Of a stretch of DNA of 64,000 bases, positions 53,740 to 62,762 are shown piece by piece (the stretch's first letter is position 1; every line of letters begins with the position of its first letter). The notes below the pieces were generated by a model, which had not been told where the DNA came from, ran no database searches, and was given only the letters and a program-made list of their open reading frames with translations. A program made the position numbers and the translations under genes. The stretch is taken from NCBI GenBank assembly GCA_902600855.1, contig CACKKY010000002.1, forward strand, positions 1-64,000. Direction: 5' to 3'. Source of the stretch: an uncultured Pelagibacteraceae bacterium (GTDB lineage: Bacteria; Pseudomonadota; Alphaproteobacteria; Pelagibacterales; Pelagibacteraceae).

Positions 53740-54563
53740 TAGATTTTAATTTCAATATTTTTAATATCTGAAACCGGCCCCTTCATATGAATGCTATTAT
53801 TTTGATCAATAGAAATTGACAATTTTCCAGTCGAAAATTCAATATCAACTTTATTATCAACAAGTTGATTTTGTTTTGCAGCAAATGCAGTAGCGCATGC
53901 AGCTGTTCCACATGCTTTTGTTAGACCAGCACCTCTCTCCCATACCCTAACTTTGATCAATTTTTTGTTTACAATTGTAGCTAAAGTAACATTACACTTT
54001 TCAGAAAAAAATTCATGATTTTCAATCTCTGGTCCAATTTTTTGGATGTTAAAATTGTTATTATTATCAACAAAAAATATTATATGTGGGTTACCAACAT
54101 TGATAGCTGTCCCACCAGTATGTTCGTTATTATTTTTGTCAGTAATTTTAATATTTAAATTATTTGTATTTAAGTTTTTAGATAATGGTATTTCGTTCCA
54201 CTCTGTTTTACCAATACCTATTTCTGTTGAAACTATTCTGTCTCCTAATATTTCAGATTTTAAATTTCCAGATAATGTGGTTAAAACTATTGAATTTTTA
54301 TTACTTTCTTTTGCTAATAAATTTGCAACACACCTAGTTCCATTTCCGCATGCTCCTGAGGTGCTACCATCTGAATTATAAAATTCTAGTGAGGCATCAG
54401 ATATCTCATTTTTTTTAATAATAATTAACTGATCACAACCAATAAATTTTCTGTCACAAATTTTAACTATTTGATCTTTACTTAAATTTGTAACATTTTG
54501 TCTATTATCTATGATTACAAAATCATTACCTAAACCGTCCATTTTATAAGCTTTAATATCCAT
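53739..54563 (-). CDS. dapF: Diaminopimelate epimerase
   Basis: The 274-residue enzyme converts LL- to meso-diaminopimelate for lysine and peptidoglycan. It begins YKMDGLGNDFVIID, has GACGNGTRC with the first catalytic Cys, GGTAINVGNPHIIFF, and RVWERGAGLTKACGTAACA with the second. Length is normal. It is divergent from ffh over 161 nt that contain a structured segment. In alphaproteobacteria dapF, mtaB and ftsY are commonly neighbours; here mtaB is missing between them. Confidence 0.97.
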   Translation of the reverse strand: MDIKAYKMDGLGNDFVIIDNRQNVTNLSKDQIVKICDRKFIGCDQLIIIKKNEISDASLEFYNSDGSTSGACGNGTRCVANLLAKESNKNSIVLTTLSGNLKSEILGDRIVSTEIGIGKTEWNEIPLSKNLNTNNLNIKITDKNNNEHTGGTAINVGNPHIIFFVDNNNNFNIQKIGPEIENHEFFSEKCNVTLATIVNKKLIKVRVWERGAGLTKACGTAACATAFAAKQNQLVDNKVDIEFSTGKLSISIDQNNSIHMKGPVSDIKNIEIKI

Positions 54564-54610
54564 AAATAGATACTTAACTTATTTATTGACTTTTTGAACC
54601 TCTATTATAG

Positions 54611-54716
54611 GTTGCTATCGTTTCCGCAAAAACACTAAATTTGCGGTGTCTTTGGTATCAAAGAGATCGACACTAGTCAGCGAGGGTTCGCCCACTAGTG
54701 CGGTTACTGCTGTGTG
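54611..54716 (+). ncRNA. Candidate structured RNA or leader upstream of ffh
   Basis: The segment folds into three strong hairpins in a G+C-rich island. Hairpin 1 is CCGCAAA (54624-54630) with TTTGCGG (54640-54646). Hairpin 2 is TCTTTG (54649-54654) with CAAAGA (54659-54664) around GTAT. Hairpin 3 is CACTAGT (54671-54677) with ACTAGTG (54694-54700), enclosing a 2x2 internal loop and GCGA/TCGC. GTGTC (54646-54650) could also pair with GACAC (54669-54673). It has no canonical SRP RNA helix 8 (GGAA loop with AGCAG), so a divergent SRP RNA, a separate sRNA or an ffh leader are all open. Folding is by eye only. Confidence 0.5.
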
Positions 54717-54724
54717 AAATAAAT

Positions 54725-56083
54725 ATGTTTGAAAACTTAACAAATAAATTTGAGGAAATTTTTTCTTCTTTAAAAAAAGCCCCTTCACTAGATGAAGCTC
54801 AGGTAGACGAAGGTTTAAGAGGAATTAGACAAGCTTTATTGGAAGCTGATGTTTCCCTTGATGTTGCTAAAGATTTTATAGAAAAAGTAAAACCAAAAGC
54901 TCTTGGACAGGAAATTATTAGATCAACTTCACCTGGAGATATGGTTGTTAAAATTGTTTATGATCAACTAGTTAATCTATTAGGTGAAACTAATAATGAC
55001 CTTAATTTAAATGCTGTTCCACCAGTACCTATGATGCTAGTAGGTCTTCAAGGATCAGGTAAAACTACCACCACAGCTAAGTTAGCAAAATACTTAGAGG
55101 AAAATAAGAAGAAAAAAGTGATGATGGTTAGTTTGGATATTTACAGACCAGCAGCACAAGAACAGCTTAGATCTTTAGGTGAACAAAATAATATTTTGAC
55201 ACTTCCTATAATTGAAGGTCAACAACCAACAGATATTTGTAGAAGAGCTATTAGTGCTGCAAATCTTAATGGTGCAGAAATTATTTTATTTGATACCGCT
55301 GGAAGAACTCAAATTGATTTACAAATGATGAGTGAAATTAAACAGATAGAAAGTGTAATAAATCCTACAGAAACTATTTTGGTTGCAGACTCATTAACGG
55401 GACAAGTTGCAGCATCTGTAGCAAAAGAATTTAAAAATACTGTAAATCTTTCAGGAATAATTCTAACTAGAGCTGACGGCGATGCTAGAGGTGGGGCAGC
55501 CGTTAGTATGAAATATGTTTCAAATATCCCAATAAAATTTTTAGGTATAGGTGAAAAAATTGATAACCTAGAGGTTTTTCATCCTGATAGAATAGCTAAT
55601 AGAATTCTTGGTATGGGAGACATCGTATCTCTTGTAGAAAAAGCTGCTCAAGATTTAGGAGAAGAAAATATTAAAAAGGCTGAAGAAAATTTAAAAAAAG
55701 GTCAATTTTCTATGCAAGATTATCTTACACAGCTAAGACAAATGAAAAAAATGGGTGGAATTGAAGGCATAATGTCATTTATGCCTGGAGTTTCAAAAAT
55801 CAAATCTCAAATGGACTCTGCTGGAATTGATGAGAGTATTATTACAAAAAATGAAGCAATCATTTTATCAATGACTAAAAAAGAAAGAGAGAACCCAAAA
55901 ATAATTGATGGTTCTAGAAAAAAAAGAATTGCTAATGGCTCTGGCACAGATCCGGCCACTATCAATAAATTGCTTAAGCAATTTAAAATGATGTCTGAAA
56001 TGATGAAAAAGATGTCAAAAGGAAATCTGAAAGGTATGTCTGATAAAGGAATACCGCCAGAGCTATTTAATCAATTAAAATAA
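54725..56083 (+). CDS. ffh: Signal recognition particle protein Ffh
   Basis: The 452-residue protein has N, G and M domains: [84 protein letters not shown], then a Met-rich M domain ([38 protein letters not shown]) that binds the SRP RNA and signal sequences. The start at 54725 (MFENLTNKF) is used although the frame is open from 54698, because the extra residues overlap the structured RNA. It is the first gene of ffh-rpsP-trmD-rplS. Confidence 0.97.
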   Translation: MFENLTNKFEEIFSSLKKAPSLDEAQVDEGLRGIRQALLEADVSLDVAKDFIEKVKPKALGQEIIRSTSPGDMVVKIVYDQLVNLLGETNNDLNLNAVPPVPMMLVGLQGSGKTTTTAKLAKYLEENKKKKVMMVSLDIYRPAAQEQLRSLGEQNNILTLPIIEGQQPTDICRRAISAANLNGAEIILFDTAGRTQIDLQMMSEIKQIESVINPTETILVADSLTGQVAASVAKEFKNTVNLSGIILTRADGDARGGAAVSMKYVSNIPIKFLGIGEKIDNLEVFHPDRIANRILGMGDIVSLVEKAAQDLGEENIKKAEENLKKGQFSMQDYLTQLRQMKKMGGIEGIMSFMPGVSKIKSQMDSAGIDESIITKNEAIILSMTKKERENPKIIDGSRKKRIANGSGTDPATINKLLKQFKMMSEMMKKMSKGNLKGMSDKGIPPELFNQLK

Positions 56084-56097
56084 TAAAAGGAGAACGA

Positions 56098-56574
56098 ATG
56101 TTAAAATTAAGATTATCAAGAGGTGGAACAAAAAAACGACCTGTGTACAAAGTTGTTGTTGCAGATAGTCGTTTTGCAAGAGATGGGAGATTCATTGAGA
56201 AAGTAGGTTTTTTTAATCCTCTTTTGCCAAAAGATAAAAAAGAAAGAGTTGGTCTTGAGGCTGAGAGAATTAAATATTGGTTAGGTCAAGGCGCTCAACC
56301 AACAACAAGAGTTGCAAGAATTTTAGGTGAGAATGAATTAATAGAAATGCCTGCAAACGGAAATAATCCTTTAAAAGCAATTCCAAAAAAAGATAGAAAA
56401 AAAGAAGGTGAAGAAGCTCCTAAAGCAGAAGCTCCTAAAGCAGAAGCAGCACCGTCAGCAGAAGCAGCACCGTCAGCAGAAGCTCCTAAAGCAGAAGCAG
56501 TACCGGCAGCTGAAGCTCCTAAAGCAGAAGCAGCACCGGCAGCTGAAGCTCCTAAAGCAGAGAAAAAAAAATAA
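56098..56574 (+). CDS. rpsP: 30S ribosomal protein S16 with a repetitive C-terminal tail
   Basis: Residues 1-100 are a normal S16: [55 protein letters not shown] further tail of about 50 residues is made of EAPKAEA and APSAEA units, rich in Ala, Glu, Lys and Pro, and lacks any fold. The tail is encoded by tandem DNA repeats (56416-56562). It is not needed for the S16 core and may be disordered on the ribosome surface. AGGAG lies 5 nt before the ATG, a strong ribosome-binding site. The gene sits between ffh and trmD. Confidence 0.97.
   Translation: MLKLRLSRGGTKKRPVYKVVVADSRFARDGRFIEKVGFFNPLLPKDKKERVGLEAERIKYWLGQGAQPTTRVARILGENELIEMPANGNNPLKAIPKKDRKKEGEEAPKAEAPKAEAAPSAEAAPSAEAPKAEAVPAAEAPKAEAAPAAEAPKAEKKK
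56416..56562 (+). repeat. In-frame tandem repeats encoding the S16 tail
   Basis: GCTCCTAAAGCAGA occurs at 56416, 56431, 56482, 56515 and 56548. Copies from 56482 and 56515 are parts of a 33-bp unit repeated with one mismatch (T/C). All units are multiples of three and keep frame. The composition is more G+C-rich than the surroundings. Length changes by slippage would be expected between strains. Confidence 0.9.
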
Positions 56575-56588
56575 TTTAAATATAATTT

Positions 56589-57275
56589 ATGTGGCAAGCT
56601 CAAATCTATACACTTTATCCAGAGTTATACCCAGGGCCTTTATCTAAAGGTCTATATGGAAAAGCTCTAGCAAAAAATTTGTGGAATTTAAAAGTAATAA
56701 ATATTCGAGATGCAGCAGAAGATAAACATAAAACAGTTGATGACACTCCCTATGGGGGTGGATCTGGCATGCTTATAAAAGCTGATGTACTTGCAAAATC
56801 TTTGGACAAAAATAAGATTAAAGGAGAAAAGATTATTTACTTATCACCAAAAGGTAAAAAATTTGACCAACATTATGCCCAAGATCTGTCAAAACAAAAA
56901 TCAGTATCTTTTGTTTGTGGACATTTCGAAGGAGTTGATGAAAGAATTTTATCTACAAGAAATATAGAAGAAGTAAGTATTGGAGATTATGTTTTATCAG
57001 GAGGTGAAACAGCATCTTTTGTTATAATAGATAGTGTGTTGAGACTTTTGCCTGGAGTTTTAGGAAATGAATATTCAAAAAAGGAAGAAAGTTTTGAAAA
57101 TGGCTTATTGGAGTATCCACAATATACAAAACCCCAAATTTGGGAAGAAAAAGCAGTCCCCGAGGTGTTATTATCGGGAGATCACAATAAAATTAAACAC
57201 TGGCGTTTATCTCAATCTGAGGCTATAACACGCGACCGAAGACCAGATTTATGGCAAAAATATAAGAAGAATTAA
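56589..57275 (+). CDS. trmD: tRNA (guanine-N1)-methyltransferase TrmD
   Basis: The 228-residue SPOUT enzyme methylates G37 of tRNAs reading CNN codons, preventing frameshifts. It shows [62 protein letters not shown] with the knotted AdoMet site, and LEYPQYTKP. Length is typical (about 230-250). It lies 14 nt after rpsP and 17 nt before rplS, the usual order. Confidence 0.97.
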   Translation: MWQAQIYTLYPELYPGPLSKGLYGKALAKNLWNLKVINIRDAAEDKHKTVDDTPYGGGSGMLIKADVLAKSLDKNKIKGEKIIYLSPKGKKFDQHYAQDLSKQKSVSFVCGHFEGVDERILSTRNIEEVSIGDYVLSGGETASFVIIDSVLRLLPGVLGNEYSKKEESFENGLLEYPQYTKPQIWEEKAVPEVLLSGDHNKIKHWRLSQSEAITRDRRPDLWQKYKKN

Positions 57276-57292
57276 TTTTGATAAATACAAAC

Positions 57293-57850
57293 ATGAAAAC
57301 AATTGATGAAATAAATCAACACAATGTAAAAAAAATACTTTCTGAAAAGAAATTACCAGAATTTTTTCCTGGGGACGTAGTTAAGGTTGGTGTTAGAATT
57401 ACTGAAGGAAAAAAAGAGAGAATTCAATACTTTGAAGGTGTTTGCATTGCCAAAAAAAATAGGGATTTAAATTCATCTTTCACAGTTAGAAAAATTTCTT
57501 TTGGAGAAGGAGTCGAGAGAACATTTCCTCTTTATGGAACATTAATCGACTCGATTAAAGTAATTAGATCAGGTAAAGTCAGAAGAGCAAAGTTATATTA
57601 TCTTAGAGATAGAACTGGTAAATCAGCAAGAATTGCGGAGAAAATAAGAAAAAAAATTGGAATAGATGTTGATGTTAAGCCCGAAACAGTAAATGAAGAA
57701 AATGTAGTTTCAGCTGTGGATGCTCCAAAAGAAGAAGCTCCTAAAGCAGAGACAGCATCATCAACTGAAGAGATTACAAAAGAAGAGGCACCTGTAGAAG
57801 AAACTGTTAAAGAAGAACAAAAATCAGAAAGCCCTTCAGAAAAAAAATAA
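57293..57850 (+). CDS. rplS: 50S ribosomal protein L19 with an acidic C-terminal tail
   Basis: Residues 1-120 are a normal L19: [52 protein letters not shown] and [16 protein letters not shown]. About 55 extra residues follow, rich in Glu, Ala, Lys and Pro ([26 protein letters not shown]). The tail shares a 20-nt identical DNA segment with rpsP. The start at 57293 ([11 protein letters not shown]) is used because the in-frame TTG at 57278 gives no conserved residues. It is the last of the ffh-rpsP-trmD-rplS run. Confidence 0.96.
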   Translation: MKTIDEINQHNVKKILSEKKLPEFFPGDVVKVGVRITEGKKERIQYFEGVCIAKKNRDLNSSFTVRKISFGEGVERTFPLYGTLIDSIKVIRSGKVRRAKLYYLRDRTGKSARIAEKIRKKIGIDVDVKPETVNEENVVSAVDAPKEEAPKAETASSTEEITKEEAPVEETVKEEQKSESPSEKK

Positions 57851-57861
57851 TTTTTTTTTGA

Positions 57862-59265
57862 ATGTCTACTACTCTTTACGATAAAATCTGGAATGATCAT
57901 TTAGTAGATCAACAAGAAGATGGAACTGCATTACTATTTGTAGATAGACATCTAGTTCACGAAGTAACAAGCCCACAAGCCTTTGAAGGATTAAGAAATT
58001 CTAATAGAAAAGTTAGACATCCTAAATTAACATTAGCTGTTGCTGACCATAATGTTCCTACGACCGATAGATCTCAAGGTATATCTGATCAAGAGTCTAA
58101 AATCCAAGTAGACACCTTAGAGTCTAATTGTAAAGAATTTGGAATTAAATTATTTGGAATGAATGATAAGAGACAAGGTATTGTACATATAATTGGACCT
58201 GAGCAAGGATTTACTCAACCAGGAACTGTGATTGTTTGTGGGGATAGTCATACGGCAACTCATGGAGCTTTTGGAGCTTTGGCGTTTGGAATAGGAACTT
58301 CAGAAGTTGAACATGTTTTAGCAACACAGACTTTGGTTCAAAAAAAAGCAAAAAATTTTAGAATAAATGTGAATGGTAAGCTTCCTCTAGGTGTAACGTC
58401 TAAGGATGTAATTCTTCAAATAATAGGAAAAATAGGAACTGCTGGTGGAACAGGCTGTGTAATTGAGTACGCTGGAGATTTAATAGAGTCTCTGAGTGTA
58501 GAACAAAGAATGACTATTTGTAATATGACAATTGAAGGTGGAGCCAGAGCAGGTTTAATCGCGCCAGATAAAAAAATATTTGATTATTTAAAAGGCAAAC
58601 CAATGTCTCCTAAAGGAGAAGAATGGGATAAAGCAGTTAATTATTGGAACACCTTAAAGACTGATAGTGATGCAAATTTCGATAAAGAAATTAATTTAAA
58701 TGCTGCTGATATTTTGCCAATGATAACATGGGGAACTTCACCTCAAGACGTAATTACAATAAATGATAAAGTTCCTAATCCTCAGAGTGAAAAAGATGAA
58801 GATAGAAAAAATTCTATTGAAAGGGCCATTAAATATATGGGTTTAAAACCTGATATGTCTGCAACTGATATCAGAATAGATAAGGTTTTTATTGGTAGTT
58901 GTACTAATGGAAGAATTGAGGATTTAAGAGAAGCTGCTAAAATTCTAAAGGATAAAAAGATTTCATCGCATGTTAATGCTATGGTTGTTCCTGGTTCTGG
59001 ATTAGTTAAAGAGCAAGCAGAACAAGAAGGTTTAGATAAGATATTTATTGAGTCAGGCTTTGAATGGCGAGAACCTGGCTGTTCTATGTGTCTAGCAATG
59101 AATGCAGATAAATTAAAACCAGAAGAAAGATGTGCATCTACATCAAATAGAAATTTTGAAGGAAGACAAGGCAGAGGTGGCAGAACTCATCTAGTTAGTC
59201 CTGGCATGGCTGCTGCAGCAGCAATTTCAGGTAATTTAGATGACGTTAGAAAGTATCAAAATTAA
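57862..59265 (+). CDS. leuC: 3-isopropylmalate dehydratase large subunit
   Basis: The 467-residue aconitase-family protein isomerises 2- and 3-isopropylmalate in leucine synthesis with LeuD. It has [44 protein letters not shown], and the 4Fe-4S ligand Cys residues in [14 protein letters not shown] and [13 protein letters not shown]. Length is typical (about 465-475). It is 11 nt after rplS and is directly followed by leuD with no gap. Confidence 0.97.
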   Translation: MSTTLYDKIWNDHLVDQQEDGTALLFVDRHLVHEVTSPQAFEGLRNSNRKVRHPKLTLAVADHNVPTTDRSQGISDQESKIQVDTLESNCKEFGIKLFGMNDKRQGIVHIIGPEQGFTQPGTVIVCGDSHTATHGAFGALAFGIGTSEVEHVLATQTLVQKKAKNFRINVNGKLPLGVTSKDVILQIIGKIGTAGGTGCVIEYAGDLIESLSVEQRMTICNMTIEGGARAGLIAPDKKIFDYLKGKPMSPKGEEWDKAVNYWNTLKTDSDANFDKEINLNAADILPMITWGTSPQDVITINDKVPNPQSEKDEDRKNSIERAIKYMGLKPDMSATDIRIDKVFIGSCTNGRIEDLREAAKILKDKKISSHVNAMVVPGSGLVKEQAEQEGLDKIFIESGFEWREPGCSMCLAMNADKLKPEERCASTSNRNFEGRQGRGGRTHLVSPGMAAAAAISGNLDDVRKYQN

Positions 59266-59871
59266 ATGCAGAAATTTAATAAATTAACTAGTATTCCTGC
59301 ATACTTGCCAATAGTTAATATTGATACAGATATGATAATTCCAAAACAATTTTTGAAAACAATTAAAAGAACAGGACTAGGTAAAAATTTATTTTTTGAG
59401 ATGAGATATGATGATGATGGAAATGAAATTAATGACTTTATATTAAATCAAAATCCTTACAATAAATCTCAGATTTTAATTGCGGGAAAAAATTTTGGAT
59501 GTGGATCCTCTAGAGAGCACGCTCCATGGGCTTTATTAGATTTTGGAATTACTTGCGTCATAAGCTCAAGTTATGCTGATATATTTTATAGTAATTGTTT
59601 CAAAAATGGTATTTTGCCTATAATTCTTGAAGAGAAAAAAATTAAAGAATTATCTGAATATGCAAATAGAAAAGATGAAATTTCAATTAATCTTATTGAT
59701 GAAAAGATAATTTATGGAAATAATGAAATTAAATTTAAGATTGATCCATTTAAAAAGAAATGTTTATTAGAGGGATTAGACGATATTGCTCTCTCATTAA
59801 ACAAATCTGATAAAATTGAAAATTTTGAAAATGATTTAAAAAAAAATAAACCATGGATATTTCATGATTAA
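59266..59871 (+). CDS. leuD: 3-isopropylmalate dehydratase small subunit
   Basis: The 201-residue swivel-domain protein pairs with LeuC. It shows [45 protein letters not shown] and CFKNGILPI, the standard LeuD set. It begins one base after the leuC stop and overlaps leuB by 8 nt, so leuCDB should be translated as a unit. leuA is not in the window. Confidence 0.97.
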   Translation: MQKFNKLTSIPAYLPIVNIDTDMIIPKQFLKTIKRTGLGKNLFFEMRYDDDGNEINDFILNQNPYNKSQILIAGKNFGCGSSREHAPWALLDFGITCVISSSYADIFYSNCFKNGILPIILEEKKIKELSEYANRKDEISINLIDEKIIYGNNEIKFKIDPFKKKCLLEGLDDIALSLNKSDKIENFENDLKKNKPWIFHD

Positions 59872-60970
59872 AGTTAAGAAGAGAAAAATTTTACTATTAC
59901 CAGGTGATGGTATAGGTCCAGAGGTAACAGGTGAGGTAAAAAAAATTATTAATTGGTTTAATGAAAAAAAATCTTTAGATTTCGAAATTGATGAAGACCT
60001 TGCCGGTGGATGCTCTTATGACAAACATGGCTCACCCATTACTGATGAAGTTTTTTATAAAGCTTTAGAAAGTGAAGTCGTTATGTTAGGTGCTGTTGGT
60101 GGTCCAAAGTGGGATAATCTAGAATTTTCTAAAAAGCCAGAAAGAGCATTATTAAAATTGAGAAAAGAATTAAAATTGTTTGCTAATTTAAGACCAGCAA
60201 TTTGTTTTGAACAATTGGTAGATGCCTCAACTTTAAAGCCAGAGATTGTATCAGGTTTAGACATTATGATTGTAAGAGAGCTTACAGGTGGAATTTATTT
60301 TGGTGAACCAAGAGGTATTAAGCCAATTGAAAATGGTGAAAGAAAAGGAATTAATACTCATACCTACACAACAAGTGAAATTACAAGAGTTGCAAGAATT
60401 GCATTTGATTTAGCTAAAAAAAGATCGAATAAAGTTACATCTTGTGAAAAATCAAATGTAATGGAAGCCGGACAACTTTGGAGAGAAGAGGTTCAGGAGC
60501 TTCACGATAAAGAATATAAAGATGTAGAGTTAAGCCATATGTTAGCCGACAATTGTTCTATGCAATTATTAAGAAATCCTAAACAGTTTGATGTAATTGT
60601 AACTGATAACCTATTTGGTGATATGTTGTCTGATCAAGCATCGATGCTAACTGGATCATTGGGACTTTTACCATCAGCTTCTTTAGGAGCCAAAAATAAA
60701 GATGGAGAAATGCGATCAATGTATGAGCCTATCCACGGTTCTGCTCCAGATATAGCAGGAAAGGGTATAGCAAATCCAATTGCCTCTATTTTAAGCTTTG
60801 CAATGGCATTAAGATATTCGCTAGACCTAGATAATGAAGCAGATGCACTTGAAAAAGCAGTCCAAGAAGTATTAAATGAAGGACTAAGAACTAGGGATAT
60901 TTTATCAAAGGGAATGAAAGAAGTGACTACTTCAGAAATGGGAAGTGCGATAATTTCAAAATTGCAATAA
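59864..60970 (+). CDS. leuB: 3-isopropylmalate dehydrogenase
   Basis: The 368-residue enzyme oxidises and decarboxylates 3-isopropylmalate to 2-oxoisocaproate with NAD+. It has [79 protein letters not shown] and [18 protein letters not shown], the normal isopropylmalate dehydrogenase signature. Start overlaps leuD by 8 nt. It is the last gene of the leucine run. Confidence 0.97.
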   Translation: MIKVKKRKILLLPGDGIGPEVTGEVKKIINWFNEKKSLDFEIDEDLAGGCSYDKHGSPITDEVFYKALESEVVMLGAVGGPKWDNLEFSKKPERALLKLRKELKLFANLRPAICFEQLVDASTLKPEIVSGLDIMIVRELTGGIYFGEPRGIKPIENGERKGINTHTYTTSEITRVARIAFDLAKKRSNKVTSCEKSNVMEAGQLWREEVQELHDKEYKDVELSHMLADNCSMQLLRNPKQFDVIVTDNLFGDMLSDQASMLTGSLGLLPSASLGAKNKDGEMRSMYEPIHGSAPDIAGKGIANPIASILSFAMALRYSLDLDNEADALEKAVQEVLNEGLRTRDILSKGMKEVTTSEMGSAIISKLQ

Positions 60971-60996
60971 TTATATAATTATTCTAAGGTTTCAAA

Positions 60997-62760
60997 ATGC
61001 CAAATTACACAGCACCAGTTGAAGATATGATGTTTCTCTTTGAAAAATTAAGAGATAATAAAAATTATAATGAATTAGAAAAATACAGCGAAATTAATTC
61101 TGAACTAGTTAAAGATATTTTAGATGAAGCAGCAAAAATAAATCAAAATCTTATATTACCTTTGGCTATAGCTGGTGATGAAAATCCAGCTAAATTAGAA
61201 AATGGTGTTGTAAGGACACCTCCTGGATATAAAGAGGCCTATAATAAATACATAGAAGATGGCTGGGTATCGTTATCTTGTGACCCAAAGTATGGAGGCC
61301 AGGGAATGCCAAAAACAGTCAGTGCTTTTTTTGATGAAATGCTATCAGCTACTTGTCTTTCTTTTAAGCTTTATAGTGAGCTAACTATAGGTGCGTATAA
61401 TTGTATTTCACATCATGCAACAGATGAGATGAAAGAAAAATATTTACCTAAAATGGTTGAGGGTAAATGGAGTGGCACGATGTGCTTAACAGAACCAATT
61501 TGTGGGACAGATTTAGGTCTTCTAAAAACAAAAGCAGTAGAGCAATCAGATGGAACTTATAAAATTAGTGGACAGAAAATTTTTATAACCTCAGGTGATC
61601 ATGATCTAACAGAAAATATTATTCATTTGGTGATTGCTAGATCATCAGACTCTCCATCTGGAACCAAAGGTATAAGTTTATTTTTAGTTCCTAAATTCAT
61701 AGTTAAAGATGATGGATCAATTGGACCAAGGAATGGAGTATCTACAGGATCAGTAGAGAGCAAAATGGGTATAAAAGGTTCAGCAACTTGTGTTTTAAAT
61801 TTTGAAGAAGCTGTTGGCTATATGATAGGTCCAAAAAATAAAGGATTAAGTCAGATGTTTACAATGATGAATTTAGAGAGAATTCTTGTTGGAATTCAAG
61901 GTTTAGGATTATCAGAAATAGCTTATCAAAATTCTCTTTCCTATGCCAAAGAGAGAAAACAAGGAAAAACAAATAATACTAAATCTACAAATGGAGCAGA
62001 TTTTATTATTGAACATGCTGATATTAGAAGATCTTTATTAAACATGAAATCAATAGTTGAAGGTGAAAGAGCCTTATGTTTTTGGCTTTCTCAACAAACT
62101 GAAGTAAGTCTTAATCATCCTGATGAAAAAATTAAACAAGAAGCTTCAGATTATGTTTCATTAATGACACCAGTTGTAAAATCATTGTTTACAGATTTAG
62201 CGATGGAAATCACAAGCGATGCTATGCAAATTCACGGCGGATATGGATTTACAAAAGATCAAGGAATTGAACAATTATATCGAGATAATCGAATAACACC
62301 AATTTATGAGGGCACAAATTCTGTTCAAGCTGCAGATTTAGTATTTAGAAAATTAGTCAACAAAAATGGGAATATTATTAATAATTTTATGGAAATGATT
62401 AAAAGTGAGTGTGATAGTAAAAGTGAAAAAGTACAAAGTTTTTCAAAACAATTGGAATACTATTTAGGTATTTTATCAAAATTTAATAGCTGGATTGCTG
62501 AGAAGAGCAATGAAGGAAAAGATGATGTGAGTGCTGCAGCAAATGATTATTTAAAAACACTTGGCTACATATCTTTAGCCTTCTCGTGGATTAAAGTTCT
62601 TGAGGTAAGCTATAAAGAATATGATAGTAATAAAGATTTTTATGAGGATAAAATAAATACCGCAAAATTTTATTTTGATAAAGTTCTTCCCAGATCAGAA
62701 TATCATTACAAATCTGCTATAACTGGAAGTTCAAATATAATGAATTTTAAGTTCAATTAA
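60997..62760 (+). CDS. dmdC: Acyl-CoA dehydrogenase, DmdC type (methylmercaptopropionyl-CoA dehydrogenase)
   Basis: The 587-residue FAD enzyme is longer than classic 380-residue acyl-CoA dehydrogenases, as are the DmdC and AidB-like groups. Motifs include GGQGMPKTVSAFFDEML, TMCLTEPICGTDLGLLKTKA, GQKIFITSGDHDL, IHGGYGFTKDQGIEQLYRDN and IYEGTNSVQAADLVFRKL, whose Glu438 matches the catalytic Glu of the group. The adjacent acyl-CoA ligase completes a DmdB/DmdC pair for demethylated DMSP (methylmercaptopropionate). A general fatty acyl-CoA role cannot be ruled out. Preceded by leuB with a 26-nt gap. Confidence 0.8.
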   Translation: MPNYTAPVEDMMFLFEKLRDNKNYNELEKYSEINSELVKDILDEAAKINQNLILPLAIAGDENPAKLENGVVRTPPGYKEAYNKYIEDGWVSLSCDPKYGGQGMPKTVSAFFDEMLSATCLSFKLYSELTIGAYNCISHHATDEMKEKYLPKMVEGKWSGTMCLTEPICGTDLGLLKTKAVEQSDGTYKISGQKIFITSGDHDLTENIIHLVIARSSDSPSGTKGISLFLVPKFIVKDDGSIGPRNGVSTGSVESKMGIKGSATCVLNFEEAVGYMIGPKNKGLSQMFTMMNLERILVGIQGLGLSEIAYQNSLSYAKERKQGKTNNTKSTNGADFIIEHADIRRSLLNMKSIVEGERALCFWLSQQTEVSLNHPDEKIKQEASDYVSLMTPVVKSLFTDLAMEITSDAMQIHGGYGFTKDQGIEQLYRDNRITPIYEGTNSVQAADLVFRKLVNKNGNIINNFMEMIKSECDSKSEKVQSFSKQLEYYLGILSKFNSWIAEKSNEGKDDVSAAANDYLKTLGYISLAFSWIKVLEVSYKEYDSNKDFYEDKINTAKFYFDKVLPRSEYHYKSAITGSSNIMNFKFN

Positions 62761-62762
62761 TC

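Noticed and set aside
54600-54724. Canonical bacterial 4.5S SRP RNA before ffh
   Set aside because: No GGAA tetraloop with the AGCAG internal-loop strand on either strand, so it is reported only as an unspecified structured RNA.
56295-56603. Open frame of about 100 codons antisense to the rpsP tail, rich in Ala, Gly and Ser
   Set aside because: It is the mirror of the in-frame repeat; low-complexity composition and full overlap with rpsP make it a shadow.
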